Shown here: in pieces, positions 34,374-43,386 of the stretch
Numbering within the stretch: position 1 is the first letter of the stretch
Layout of the letters: each line of letters starts with the position of its first letter
Source: an uncultured bacterium
GTDB taxonomy: Bacteria; Actinomycetota; Coriobacteriia; Coriobacteriales; Coriobacteriaceae
Direction of reading: 5' to 3'
Assembly (NCBI GenBank): GCA_905215385.1
Contig: CAJMPY010000012.1
Span: forward strand, 1-64,000
DNA length: 64,000 bases
Translations under genes and position numbers: made by a program
The notes under the pieces: model-generated
Seen by the model: only the letters and a program-made list of their open reading frames with translations
What the model was told of the DNA's origin: nothing
Databases searched by the model: none

Positions 34374-35414
34374 TTACAGCTCGACGAGCTGACCGGTCTC
34401 GGCGGCCTCCTTGATGGCGTTAAGCAGCGTGAGCGTCTTGACGTTGTCGGCGGGGGTCACGACGGGTTCGACCTCGCGGCGGACAACCTTCACAAAGTGC
34501 TTGAGCTGCATCTTGTGCGGCAGTGCCGGGTCGACGGCCGGAATCTCCATCTGCAGCGGCTTGTGCCAGTTGGAGGCGCCGTCGTAAGAGAACTGGTGCA
34601 GGCGGGGCAGCGACAGGGCGCCTTTGGTGCCGCCGATGAAGTAGGCGTCGGCGTCGAAGGGGCGGTACTGCGGATCCTCGCGGGCGGTCGCCTCCCAGTT
34701 CCAGGGGCTGGCGGTGGCGTCGGAGATGGTCATGCTCGCGAGCGCTCCGTCGGCAAAGCGAACGTTGACCACGGCGGAGTCCTCGGTCTCAAAACCGCGG
34801 GCGGCGCTGGACTGCATGCCCTGGACGGCGACGGGCTCGCCCAGCAGGTAGCGGAGCAGGTCGACGTCGTGCACCAGGTTGACCAGGATCGGGCCGGCAC
34901 CCTTCTTGCGGCGCCACTCGACATCGAAGTACTCGTCGTTCTTATAGATCATGTAGTGGAAGCTCGACACGGTGAGCTTGCCTAGCTCGCCGGACTCGAT
35001 GATCTCCTTGGCCTTGTTGACGAAGGGGTTGTGGCGACGGTGCTGACCCACGAGCACGGGCACACCGGCGGTCTCGGCCTCGGCGGCGAAGGCCTGGGCA
35101 TCCTCAAGATCGTTGGAGATCGGCTTTTCTACCAGCGGCACGATGTTGCGCTTGATGGCCTCGCGGGCAACGCCCAGGTGCAGGTCGTTGGGGGTGGCGA
35201 TGATGACGGCCTCGGGCTTGACCTCGTCCATCATCTGGGCGGGATCGGTAAAGAACGGCACGCCGGCGGCCTCGGCCGTGGCGCGGGCGCCCTCAAAGGC
35301 GTCGGCGATAGCGACGAGCTCGGCCTCGGGCTCCTCGGTGACAAAGCGGATGTGGTTGCGGCCCATGGCGCCGGCGCCGATGACGGCAATGCGGACGGGG
35401 TTGAGCTCAGACAT
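34374..35414 (-). CDS. Gfo/Idh/MocA-family oxidoreductase
   Basis: A 346-residue NAD(P)-dependent sugar or cyclitol dehydrogenase. The N-terminal Rossmann fold has VIGAGAMGRNH near residue 12 and IIATPNDLH near 73; EKPISND near 98 is the conserved catalytic-domain Lys motif; the C-terminal alpha/beta domain includes NLVHDVDLLRYLLG, which holds the conserved Asp and His of the active site. It is the last gene of a leftward operon with an MFS permease and an SDR. The three probably import and oxidise a polyol, cyclitol or related hydroxy acid. The substrate is not identified. Confidence 0.85.
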   Translation of the reverse strand: MSELNPVRIAVIGAGAMGRNHIRFVTEEPEAELVAIADAFEGARATAEAAGVPFFTDPAQMMDEVKPEAVIIATPNDLHLGVAREAIKRNIVPLVEKPISNDLEDAQAFAAEAETAGVPVLVGQHRRHNPFVNKAKEIIESGELGKLTVSSFHYMIYKNDEYFDVEWRRKKGAGPILVNLVHDVDLLRYLLGEPVAVQGMQSSAARGFETEDSAVVNVRFADGALASMTISDATASPWNWEATAREDPQYRPFDADAYFIGGTKGALSLPRLHQFSYDGASNWHKPLQMEIPAVDPALPHKMQLKHFVKVVRREVEPVVTPADNVKTLTLLNAIKEAAETGQLVEL

Positions 35415-35442
35415 TTCGACTCCTTAATAATTGGTGGCTGCC

Positions 35443-35476
35443 GAATGTGACAAAGGGACTGTCCCTTTGTCACATC
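35443..35476. repeat. TGTGACAAAGGG palindromic repeat (copy 2)
   Basis: Arms 35446-35458 and 35462-35474 pair perfectly. It sits in the 69-base spacer between the MFS and Gfo/Idh genes, so it could reduce read-through within this operon. Confidence 0.8.
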
Positions 35477-35483
35477 GGTACAA

Positions 35484-36740
35484 CTAAGCGGACTTCTTCT
35501 TGCTGTCGGAGACCATCATGTAGACGGTGAGCACGACGGCGATGGCGGCGATCACGATGGCGCCGTAGAAGGACTGCTGGTAGGCAGCGCTGCCGGCCTC
35601 GGCGTGATACAGCACGGCGGTGATGGGCTGGCTGATCCAGGTAGAAGCAGCGTAGCCCAAGAACATGATGCCGTAGTTGACGCCGATGTTGCTGGTGCCA
35701 AAGGCGCCACCGGTGAGCGGCGGGTAGATGACGAGCAGAGCGCCAAAGCTAAAGCCGAGCAGGGCGAGTGCCACAAAGAACATGCTCTGCGTAAAGCTCA
35801 TCGACATGATGACGAGCGCGACGATGGTGACGACAAGGCTGATGAGCAGCGACTTATAGGCGCCGAGCTTGTCGATGATCTGGCCAAAGGACAGACGGCC
35901 GACCAGGTTGGCGCAGGTGTTGACGGAGACCACTACACCGCCGAGGGCGACAGCTGCGGCGCACGTGGGGTCGGCGAAGAGCTGGACGGCGGCGATGGAG
36001 GCAACCTTGCCCACGAGCAGGGTGCCCGCGGTGGCGGCAAAGGCGAAGGTGACGATGAGGACCCAAAAGCGCGGGGTCTTGACCATCTCGCCCGGGGTGA
36101 GGTCGCCGAAGGTGCCGGCATGTGCTCCGCCCTTGGGGGCCTCGAAGCCCTCGGGCAGCCAGCCGGCCTCGGGGGCCTTCAGGAACAGAGCGGAGGCGGC
36201 GATCATCACAAAGAAGATGACGCCGAGTGCCTTGAGGGCGCCAAAGATGCCGAGGCTCGGGATGAGCAGCGAGGCGAGCACCGGGGACAGCACGGCGGGG
36301 CCGGCGGTCGAAGCGGCCAGGGTGATGCCGGAGGCGAGGCCCTTCTTGTCGATGAACCATTTTTGACCGGTGGTGAGCGCCGGGTTGTAGCCCAGGCCGT
36401 TGCCGATGGCGGCGACGAGCGAGAACCACAGGTAGAACTGCCACGGCTCGGTGACGGTGCCGGACATGAACCAGCCCAGGCCGTAGCACACGGCGGCGGC
36501 GATCACGACGTTGCGGGGGCCGATCTTATCGGAGATGCGGCCGGCGAAAATGCCCGTCACGGCCATGATGGTCTGAAAGACCGGGAAAGCCCAGGTGAGG
36601 GCGCTCGACCACTCGGGGTAGACGGCGAGCAGGTTCTTGCTCACGACGGAATACAGCGCGATGGAGCTGATGAAGAACATGGTGACGCACGCGGCGGAAA
36701 GCACGGCGGCGCGACCCTTGTTGGAGTTGGTGGAAGCCAT
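35484..36740 (-). CDS. MFS permease of the OFA (oxalate/formate antiporter) type
   Basis: A 418-residue major facilitator with twelve hydrophobic segments. GRISDKIGPRNVVIAA near residue 65 is the MFS loop motif, and LGYNPALTTGQKWFIDKKGLASGITLAAS near 118-145 is typical of the OFA/monocarboxylate group. It lies between the SDR and the Gfo/Idh genes on the same strand with spacers of about 66-69 bases. It probably takes up the organic acid or polyol oxidised by its neighbours. Confidence 0.85.
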   Translation of the reverse strand: MASTNSNKGRAAVLSAACVTMFFISSIALYSVVSKNLLAVYPEWSSALTWAFPVFQTIMAVTGIFAGRISDKIGPRNVVIAAAVCYGLGWFMSGTVTEPWQFYLWFSLVAAIGNGLGYNPALTTGQKWFIDKKGLASGITLAASTAGPAVLSPVLASLLIPSLGIFGALKALGVIFFVMIAASALFLKAPEAGWLPEGFEAPKGGAHAGTFGDLTPGEMVKTPRFWVLIVTFAFAATAGTLLVGKVASIAAVQLFADPTCAAAVALGGVVVSVNTCANLVGRLSFGQIIDKLGAYKSLLISLVVTIVALVIMSMSFTQSMFFVALALLGFSFGALLVIYPPLTGGAFGTSNIGVNYGIMFLGYAASTWISQPITAVLYHAEAGSAAYQQSFYGAIVIAAIAVVLTVYMMVSDSKKKSA

Positions 36741-36806
36741 TGGACTCTTTCTAATCGATGCGGGGGAGGGGCGGGTACGTCCGCGGGGCCTCCCTGTCAG
36801 GCTGGT

Positions 36807-37688
36807 TTACTGGTCGGTCGGCTTTGCGACGCCGGACTCGTCGGACCAAAGCTCGACACCCTTGTTCTTAAGATAGTTGTCGGCAAAGGCTCGGCGGCCG
36901 CCAGGCTTGGCGGTGAGGTCGCCCATCATATTGGAGAAACCGCCATCGACCTTGATGGCGTCGCCGGTGGTAAAGTCCGAGCGCTTGGACGCCAGGAACA
37001 TGACGGCGTTGGCGATATCGCTGACCTCGCCGATGCGGCGCGTGGCGATGAGGCGGCTGCGGCTCTTCTCGACCTCGGGGTCGGCGTAAAAGCTCGCCGA
37101 CATGGGGGTCTTGACAAAGCAGGGCTCGACGCAGTTGGAGCGCACGCCGTAAGGGCCCCACTCGGCGGCGAGCATCTTGGACATCATGTTGACGCCCGCC
37201 TTGGTGGAGCTGTACACGCCCGAGAACGTCTCGGGGGAGTGGCTAGCGACGGTCGAGATGTGCACCAGGCGGCCCTGGCCGGCCTTGATCATCTCGCGAC
37301 CAAAGCGCTGCGAGGTGATGAAGTAGCCGGTGAGGTTGACGTTGAGCACCTGCTCCCAGTCGCTCAGCGGCAGGTCCTCCATGGCGGCGAAGCGCAGGAT
37401 GCCGGCGGTGTTGACGAGAACGTCGACGCGGCCGAACTCGGCGATGGTGGCGTCGACGGCGGCCTGAACCTCGGCCTCGTCGGTGGCGTTCATCTTGTAG
37501 CCCTCGGCGTGGATGCCAAACTCGGCGGCGAGGTCGGCGGCTGCGGCCTTGACCTTCTCCTCGTCCAGGTCGAGCAGGACGACATTGGCGCCGTTGCGGG
37601 CGAACTCGCGGCAAATCTCGGCGCCCATACCGCCGAGCGCGCCAGTCACGGCGCAGACATCGCCCTCGAGCTTAAGCCAATTGCTCAT
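36807..37688 (-). CDS. Short-chain dehydrogenase/reductase
   Basis: A 293-residue classical SDR. VTGALGGMGAEI near residue 15 binds NAD(P), NTAGIL near 93 stabilises the fold, and the catalytic Ser and Y-x-x-x-K are in STVASHSPETFSGVYSSTKAG near 145-163. About 35 residues beyond the usual end (AFADNYLKNKGVELW...) are extra. Asp in LLDLDEEKV after the second strand suggests NAD preference. It is the first gene of the leftward operon and divergent from a LysR-type regulator. Hydroxysteroid, polyol and sugar dehydrogenases all fit; none can be chosen from sequence. Confidence 0.85.
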   Translation of the reverse strand: MSNWLKLEGDVCAVTGALGGMGAEICREFARNGANVVLLDLDEEKVKAAAADLAAEFGIHAEGYKMNATDEAEVQAAVDATIAEFGRVDVLVNTAGILRFAAMEDLPLSDWEQVLNVNLTGYFITSQRFGREMIKAGQGRLVHISTVASHSPETFSGVYSSTKAGVNMMSKMLAAEWGPYGVRSNCVEPCFVKTPMSASFYADPEVEKSRSRLIATRRIGEVSDIANAVMFLASKRSDFTTGDAIKVDGGFSNMMGDLTAKPGGRRAFADNYLKNKGVELWSDESGVAKPTDQ

Positions 37689-37921
37689 AGGAACTTCCCT
37701 TCTTGTGCCTCCCTGTGGGTCGCTCCCATTAACCGACCCACGTGGTTTTCGCTGGTTATCGTATGCTTAGCGTTCGCGCAGGTGAATTGCATATTTGTTA
37801 GAATGGCGTTAACCGTAGGTTTACACTGTGCATTGAGGTTTGTTCGCAATTGAGCGTGTGACCTGCGAAAACGACCCCCTGCGGCGCTGTGGGCCCGCGC
37901 GTGCGAAAACGGGAGATTGAC

Positions 37922-38800
37922 GTGTACGATCGACGACTTGACGCTATTTCGGCCGCCGCGGAGCTGGGAAGTTTCTCGCGTGCCGCGGCAAAGCTGCGCG
38001 TGTCGACCCCGGCGCTCGTCAAACAGGTGTCGGGGTTCGAGGCCGAGTTTGGCATCACGTTGTTCGAGCGCTCGCACTCGGGCGTCAAGGTGACGCCGGC
38101 GGGCGCGCTGTTGGTGGACGACGCGCGCTCGATTATGCGCCAATCCGAGGATGCGTTGCGCCGCGCCCGGCGAGCGGCGGGCGATGGCGGTGCGGTGCGC
38201 CTGGGCGTATCGATGATGTGCCCGGGGCGCCACACGCTCGCGCTGTGGCCGCAGGTGCACGACATGGAGCCGCGCTTGCGTTTTGAGATTGTGCCGGTGG
38301 GGGACCTTTACGATGAGCGCGAGACCGTCATGCGAGGTCTGGGGCGCGAGGTGGATGTGGTGCAGTCGAGTTTTTCGACCCCGCGCTGGGGTGATGCCTG
38401 CCAAAAGCTCCGCATTGTCAACGTGCCGTTTTATATCGACCTGCCGCGCACGAGCCCGCTGGCACGCAAGAACCGTATTTCGATCGCCGACTTGGAGGGT
38501 ATGCGTCTGCGCGTACTGCGCCACGGCAACGACGCCATGGACAGCCTGCGCATTGACCTTTTGGCCGACGGCGGCGTGGACGTGATCGACGTGGATAGCT
38601 TCGACTTTGCGCTCTTTAACGAAGCCGAGGAAAAGGGCGACGCGGTGCTCACCTGCGGCGCGTGGTCGGGCGTGCACCCGGCTTTTGTAGGCGTGCCGTT
38701 CCTATGTGGCCGCGAGGTGCCGGTCTTCTTGCACTACCCGCTCGAGCCCACCCTCCAAGTACAAAAATTCGTCAACGCCATGGCCCAACTCCTCAAGTAG
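37922..38800 (+). CDS. LysR-family transcriptional regulator
   Basis: A 292-residue regulator. The winged helix (residues about 3-62) has LGSFSRAAAKLRVSTPALVKQV and FEAEFGITLFERSHSGVKVTPAG; the remainder is an effector-binding domain. The GTG at 37922 is preferred because GGGAGA lies seven bases upstream. It is divergent from the SDR/MFS/Gfo operon, with a 233-base control region, the standard arrangement for LysR regulators that activate the facing operon in response to its substrate. Confidence 0.88.
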   Translation: MYDRRLDAISAAAELGSFSRAAAKLRVSTPALVKQVSGFEAEFGITLFERSHSGVKVTPAGALLVDDARSIMRQSEDALRRARRAAGDGGAVRLGVSMMCPGRHTLALWPQVHDMEPRLRFEIVPVGDLYDERETVMRGLGREVDVVQSSFSTPRWGDACQKLRIVNVPFYIDLPRTSPLARKNRISIADLEGMRLRVLRHGNDAMDSLRIDLLADGGVDVIDVDSFDFALFNEAEEKGDAVLTCGAWSGVHPAFVGVPFLCGREVPVFLHYPLEPTLQVQKFVNAMAQLLK

Positions 38801-38816
38801 CTCATTTGGCGCGGGT

Positions 38817-38906
38817 AGTCTTTTTGGGACGGGGCTTTTTTAGCTACTTTCGCCGCCCTGCCTGCGCACCCTCAAAGTAGTCAAAAAGCCCCGTCCCAAA
38901 AAGACT
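38817..38906. terminator. Long bidirectional terminator palindrome
   Basis: AGTCTTTTTGGGACGGGGCT and its complement form the arms at 38817-38841 and about 38883-38906, extended inward by CTACTTT/AAAGTAG. T and A runs in both arms would allow termination in both directions. Confidence 0.7.
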
Positions 38907-38914
38907 AACAAAAC

Positions 38915-38942
38915 GAGGCCCTGGCCAAACGGCCAGGGCCTC
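38915..38942. terminator. Hairpin GAGGCCCTGGCC/GGCCAGGGCCTC
   Basis: A perfect 12-base stem around AAAC, followed on the plus strand by ACTAACTTTTATT. Confidence 0.7.
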
Positions 38943-38988
38943 ACTAACTTTTATTCCGTTCTAAACGACGGGCTGACTGCGCGCAGGT

Positions 38989-39088
38989 GGGCTCCCCGGG
39001 GCGGCGGGGTATTTCCTCCGCGCGCAGTTTCGCAGCGCAGCGAGAATGTTTGAGCACGGAGGAATTACCCCGCCGCCCCGGGGAGCCC
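38989..39088. repeat. Long GC-rich palindrome
   Basis: Arms 38989-39011 and 39066-39088 are perfect 23-base reverse complements and continue inward through CCTCCG/CGGAGG with one mismatch. It sits about 20 bases beyond the stop codon of the ABC exporter gene. Confidence 0.75.
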
Positions 39089-39105
39089 TCCGTCGGTAAC
39101 CGGTC

Positions 39106-41025
39106 CTACTCGAGCTCAAACGCACCCGTGTACAGCTGGTAGTAATACCCGCGCTTGGCGATCAGCTCGTCGTGGTTGCCGCGCTCGATGATGCGGCCGT
39201 GGTCCAGACAGATGATCGCGTCAGAGTTGCGCACGGTGGACAGGCGGTGTGCGATGACAAACGTCGTGCGGCCTTCCATGAGTTTATCCATGCCCGCCTG
39301 CACGATGGCCTCGGTGCGGGTGTCGATGGAGCTCGTGGCCTCGTCCAGAATCATCGCCGGCGGATCGGCGACGGCAGCGCGGGCGATCGAAATCAGCTGG
39401 CGCTGGCCTTGCGACAGCTGGGCACCGTTGCCGGTAAGCATGGTGTCATAGCCGTCAGGCAGGCGGGTGATAAAGTCGTCCGCGCCGGCGAGCTTGGCCG
39501 CCGCGATGCACTCCTCGTCGGTGGCATCCAGGTTGCCGTAGCGGATGTTGTCCATCACGGTGCCAGTGAACAGGTTCACGTCCTGCAGCACCACGCCCAG
39601 CGAGCGGCGCAGATCTGCCTTGCGGATCTTGTTGACGTTGATGCCGTCGTAGCGGATCTTGCCATCGGCAATGTCGTAGAAGCGGTTAATGAGGTTGGTG
39701 ATGGTCGTCTTGCCGGCACCGGTGGCGCCGACAAACGCGACCTTCTGGCCGGGCTTGGCAAACACGGACACGCCGTGCAGCACCTCGTGGTCGGGCGTGT
39801 AGCCAAAGTCCACGTTGTCCATGACCAGGTCACCGCGCAGCGGTACGTACTCGATCTCGCCGGTTGCGCGGTGCGGATGTTTCCATGCCCACATGCCGGT
39901 GTGGTGGTCAGCCTCCTCGAACTCCCAAGTCTCGGGGTTCACCTGTGCGTTGACGAGCGTCACGTAGCCCTCGTCGGCCTCGGGCTCCTCGTCGATGAGC
40001 TCAAAGATGCGGTCGGCGCCGGCGAGGCCCATGACCACGGCGTTGATCTGCTGCGAGATCTGGCCGATCTGTCCGCAGAACTGCTTGGTCATGTTGAGGA
40101 ACGGCACCACGACGGCGATGGACAGCGCCATGCCCGAGATGCTCAGGTTGGGCACGCCCAGCGCCAGGAAGATACCGCCTGCCAGCGCAACCAGCACGTA
40201 GAGCAGGTTGCCCAGGTTCATGAGGACCGGCATCAGGATGTTGGCGTACATGTTGGCCTTCTGCGAGACCTCGAAGAGCTTTTCGTTGCGCTCGTCAAAA
40301 TCGGCCTCGGCGGCAGACTCGTGGCAGAATGCCTTGACGACCTTCTGGCCGTTCATGACTTCCTCGATATGGCCCTCGACCACGCCGAGCTCGGTCTGCT
40401 GCGCGATGAAGAAACGCGCGGAGTTGGAGCCGAGCAGCTTGGTCATAAAGGTCATAAAGGCGACGCCTGCCACAATGACCAGGCACATCCACACGCTGTA
40501 GTACAGCATGATAAAGAACACCGTGACGATGATGATGATCGTCATGAGCAGGTTGGGCAGCGACTGGCTGATCATCTGACGCAGCGTGTCGATGTCGTTG
40601 GTGTAGTGGCTCATGATATCGCCGCGCTGGTGCGTGTCGAAGTAGCGGATCGGCAGGTCCTGCATGCGGTTGAACATCATCTCGCGCAGCTTCTCCAGCG
40701 AGCCCTGCGTGACGATAGCCATGGCGCGGTTCCAGAAGAGCGAGGACAGGACACCGACGCCGTAGATGCAGGCGAGGGTGGTCACGAGCTGCAGAATCTT
40801 GGGCTGTGCGGCTTCCCAATCGCCCGACTGCCACGATTCGCTAATAATCTGCAGGGCGCTCTGCAGGAAGGTCGCGCCGATGGAGTTGATGATGGCGCAG
40901 AGCACCACTCCGGCGACGACAAGGGGCAAAAGCACGGGATAGAAGCCAAAGAGCGTCTTGATGAGGCGCGACATGGTGCCGCCCTTGCGGTTGAGCGCGC
41001 GCTCGGCGGTCGTTGCCTTACTCAT
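39106..41025 (-). CDS. ABC exporter subunit with canonical ATP site (heterodimer partner B)
   Basis: A 639-residue half-transporter with six membrane segments in residues about 1-340 and a C-terminal nucleotide-binding domain. Walker A is GATGAGKTT, the signature is LSQGQRQLISIARA, Walker B is AMILDEATSSID with catalytic Glu, and the switch His is in VIAHRLST. An insert near residues 365-400 (HHTGMWAWKHPHRATGE) is not usual. The start overlaps the end of the partner gene by eight bases. With the partner it forms a heterodimeric multidrug-type exporter of the LmrCD/BmrCD/TM287-288 group. Confidence 0.9.
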   Translation of the reverse strand: MSKATTAERALNRKGGTMSRLIKTLFGFYPVLLPLVVAGVVLCAIINSIGATFLQSALQIISESWQSGDWEAAQPKILQLVTTLACIYGVGVLSSLFWNRAMAIVTQGSLEKLREMMFNRMQDLPIRYFDTHQRGDIMSHYTNDIDTLRQMISQSLPNLLMTIIIIVTVFFIMLYYSVWMCLVIVAGVAFMTFMTKLLGSNSARFFIAQQTELGVVEGHIEEVMNGQKVVKAFCHESAAEADFDERNEKLFEVSQKANMYANILMPVLMNLGNLLYVLVALAGGIFLALGVPNLSISGMALSIAVVVPFLNMTKQFCGQIGQISQQINAVVMGLAGADRIFELIDEEPEADEGYVTLVNAQVNPETWEFEEADHHTGMWAWKHPHRATGEIEYVPLRGDLVMDNVDFGYTPDHEVLHGVSVFAKPGQKVAFVGATGAGKTTITNLINRFYDIADGKIRYDGINVNKIRKADLRRSLGVVLQDVNLFTGTVMDNIRYGNLDATDEECIAAAKLAGADDFITRLPDGYDTMLTGNGAQLSQGQRQLISIARAAVADPPAMILDEATSSIDTRTEAIVQAGMDKLMEGRTTFVIAHRLSTVRNSDAIICLDHGRIIERGNHDELIAKRGYYYQLYTGAFELE

Positions 41026-42832
41026 GTGCCTCGCCTCCTTCCTGAGTTTGAGCTTGCGTTGCGGATGCCTCGGTGTCGGCCTCGATGGCCCCTTCGCCCT
41101 CGGCGCTCATCTTGTTTTGCGAGGTAAAGGTCTCGCGGTAGATCTCGCTTGTCTTAAGCAGCTCGTCATGGTTGCCGATCTGCGCGATGCGGCCGCCCTC
41201 CATGACGATGATGCGGTCTGCGTCCTGCACGGAGCTGATGCGCTGGGCGATGATGAGCTTGGTCGTGTTGGGCAGATAGCTTGCCAGCCCTGCGCGGATC
41301 TTGGCGTCGGTCTTGGTGTCGACGGCGCTGGTGGAGTCGTCCAGGATCAAGATCTTGGGGCGACGCAGCAGGGCGCGTGCAATGCACAGGCGCTGCTTCT
41401 GACCGCCCGAAACATTAGAGCCGCCCTGTTCGATCCAGGTGTCGTAGCCCTTGGGGAAACCGTCGACAAACTCGTCGGCGCAGGCCAGATGCGCTGCCTC
41501 GCGGACTTCCTCGTCGGTGGCGTTCGGGTCGCCCCAACGCAGGTTCTCGGCGACGGTGCCGCTAAACAGTACGTTTTTCTGCAGCACCATGGCGACCTGG
41601 TGACGCAGCGCGTCCAGGTCGTAGTCGCGCACGTCCACGCCGCCCACGCGCACAGCGCCTTCGGTGGTGTCGTACAGGCGGGCGATGAGGTTGACGAGCG
41701 TGGACTTGGCCGAGCCGGTGCCGCCGATGATGCCGATGGTCTCGCCGCTCGTAATGTGCAGGTCGATATCGTCGAGCGCCTGGCGCTTCGCATGCTTGGA
41801 ATACTTAAAGCTCACGTGGTCAAAGTCGATGGAACCGTCGGCAACCTCGAGCACGGGCTCGGCGGGATCGGCGATCGTGGGCTCGGCGGCCAGCACCTCG
41901 GCAATGCGGTGTGCCGATTCGTCGGCCATGGTCACCATGACAAAGATCATCGACAGCTGCATCAGGCTCATGAGAATCTGGAAACCATAGGTAAAGGTCG
42001 AGGAGAGCTGGCCCACGTCGAACAGCGTGCCCTGGCTCGTGATGATGAGCTTGGAGCCCAGGTAGATGATGACGACAAACGCGCCGTTGACGCAGATGTT
42101 CATCATGGGGTTGTTAAAGGCGAGCAGCTTCTCGGCGCGGGTGAAGTCCATCTGGACGTCGCGCGCGGCGGTCGCGAACTTCTCCTTCTCAAAGTCTTCG
42201 CGCACATAGCTCTTGACCACGCGCATGCCGGTGACGTTTTCCTCGACGGACTCGTTAAGGGCATCGTACTTGTGGAACACGCGCGAGAAGATGGGGCGCA
42301 CCTTAAAGATGATAAAGAACAGTCCAAAGCCCAGCAGCGGAATGATGACCAGGTAGACCATGGCGACGCTGCCGCCCATGATAAACGCCATGGTAAAGGC
42401 GAAGATCAATACCAGCGGCGCGCGCACGGCAATACGGATGATCATCATAAAGGCCTGCTGCACGTTGTTGATATCGGTGGTCAGGCGCGTGACGAGTGAG
42501 GAGCTCGAGAACTCATCGATGTTGGCAAAGCTGAACGTCTGGATCTTGTAGAACAGGTCGTGACGCAGGTTCTTGGCGAACCCGCAGCTCGCATGGCTGC
42601 AGGTGACGCCGGCCGCGGCGCCAAAAGCAAGCGACGTCAGCGCGATGAGCACCAAAAAGCCTGCGGTGGGAAGCATCTCGGCTACGGTGGCGCCGTCTTT
42701 GATGGCGTCGATCAGGTTGGCGGTGATAAATGGAATCAGCATCTCGCAGAGCACCTCGCCAAGCACGAGCAACGGCGTGGCAACGGTGACTTTCATATAG
42801 TCGCGGATGCTGCCCATGAGGGTTTTAATCAT
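41018..42832 (-). CDS. ABC exporter subunit with degenerate ATP site (heterodimer partner A)
   Basis: A 604-residue half-transporter with six membrane segments and an ATP-binding domain. Walker A is GGTGSAKST, with Ala in place of the last Gly. The signature is VSGGQKQRLCIARAL. Walker B is ILILDDSTSAVD, with Asp where the catalytic Glu is expected, and the switch is LIIAQRISS, with Gln in place of His. These changes define the non-hydrolysing site in heterodimeric exporters such as TM287/288, and they pair with the canonical site of the neighbour. Its start overlaps the marR stop by eight bases. Confidence 0.9.
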   Translation of the reverse strand: MIKTLMGSIRDYMKVTVATPLLVLGEVLCEMLIPFITANLIDAIKDGATVAEMLPTAGFLVLIALTSLAFGAAAGVTCSHASCGFAKNLRHDLFYKIQTFSFANIDEFSSSSLVTRLTTDINNVQQAFMMIIRIAVRAPLVLIFAFTMAFIMGGSVAMVYLVIIPLLGFGLFFIIFKVRPIFSRVFHKYDALNESVEENVTGMRVVKSYVREDFEKEKFATAARDVQMDFTRAEKLLAFNNPMMNICVNGAFVVIIYLGSKLIITSQGTLFDVGQLSSTFTYGFQILMSLMQLSMIFVMVTMADESAHRIAEVLAAEPTIADPAEPVLEVADGSIDFDHVSFKYSKHAKRQALDDIDLHITSGETIGIIGGTGSAKSTLVNLIARLYDTTEGAVRVGGVDVRDYDLDALRHQVAMVLQKNVLFSGTVAENLRWGDPNATDEEVREAAHLACADEFVDGFPKGYDTWIEQGGSNVSGGQKQRLCIARALLRRPKILILDDSTSAVDTKTDAKIRAGLASYLPNTTKLIIAQRISSVQDADRIIVMEGGRIAQIGNHDELLKTSEIYRETFTSQNKMSAEGEGAIEADTEASATQAQTQEGGEAHE

Positions 42833-43331
42833 CCAGTTCCTCCCAGGTTACGCGGATTTTATCGAGCATTTCGGCGAGGTCCTCGCGCTCGTCGTGGGTG
42901 AGCGCGCTAAAGGCCCGTTCTCTAAAGCGGATGCGGGCTGCCTGGTCGATGCGGGCGTTTTCCCGGCCGGTTTCGGTCAGGCGAATGGTGAGTTGCCGTC
43001 GATCCTTGGGGTTACGGCTGCGCTCGATGAGGCCGTTGAGCTCGAGCTTGGACAGGATCTCGGAAAGCGATCCCGGCTTGAGGTCAAAGTGCATGCCGAG
43101 TTCCTGCTGCGACATCTCGCCGCCGGGCTGCTTGGCCAGCAGGCAGATGATGGGCGCCTTGCCGGACACGCCTCCGCCATGAAAATGCATGTAATGGCCG
43201 CAAAAGCCCAGATTATTGAGGATGCGCTTGGCAAGTTTGTCTTCGGCGCTGACCGCTTCGGGTACATCCGCCGGCTGTGACGGGTCGCCGCCGGGCTCGT
43301 GCGAACAAAGGTTAAGAGGTTCATCGCACAT
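42825..43331 (-). CDS. MarR-family regulator of the ABC exporter
   Basis: A 168-residue regulator with a MarR winged helix: the recognition region is LKPGSLSEILSKLELNGLIERS and the wing is NPKDRRQLTIRLTETG. An N-terminal stretch with several His and Cys residues (CGHYMHFHGGG near residues 44-54) is unusual and might bind metal. It is first in an operon with the two ABC half-transporters, with eight-base overlaps throughout. A clear promoter with a potential operator lies upstream, so repression of its own operon and release by an exported compound is the likely scheme. Confidence 0.87.
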   Translation of the reverse strand: MCDEPLNLCSHEPGGDPSQPADVPEAVSAEDKLAKRILNNLGFCGHYMHFHGGGVSGKAPIICLLAKQPGGEMSQQELGMHFDLKPGSLSEILSKLELNGLIERSRNPKDRRQLTIRLTETGRENARIDQAARIRFRERAFSALTHDEREDLAEMLDKIRVTWEELDD

Positions 43332-43355
43332 GAATTAGTGCCGCTCCTTTCTTTA

Positions 43356-43385
43356 GTTAGGTAGAGGAATTGTTTTGTGCCTAAC
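43356..43385. promoter_or_regulatory. Candidate MarR operator
   Basis: GTTAGG (43356-43361) and CCTAAC (43380-43385) are complementary half-sites 18 bases apart, between the promoter and the marR start codon, where a bound regulator would block transcription. Confidence 0.45.
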
Positions 43386-43386
43386 C

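Larger units (their letters stand above)
38801..39105. other. Spacer filled by three palindromes
   Basis: No gene is visible. Three separate palindromes fill the region (38817-38906, 38915-38942 and 38989-39088). They lie between convergent genes (LysR and the ABC exporter). Confidence 0.6.

Noticed and set aside
36807..37688. 7-beta-hydroxysteroid dehydrogenase, known from Collinsella
   Set aside because: The N-terminal and catalytic segments do not resemble my recollection of that enzyme, and the gene sits with an MFS permease and a Gfo/Idh protein. Only a general SDR call is supported.
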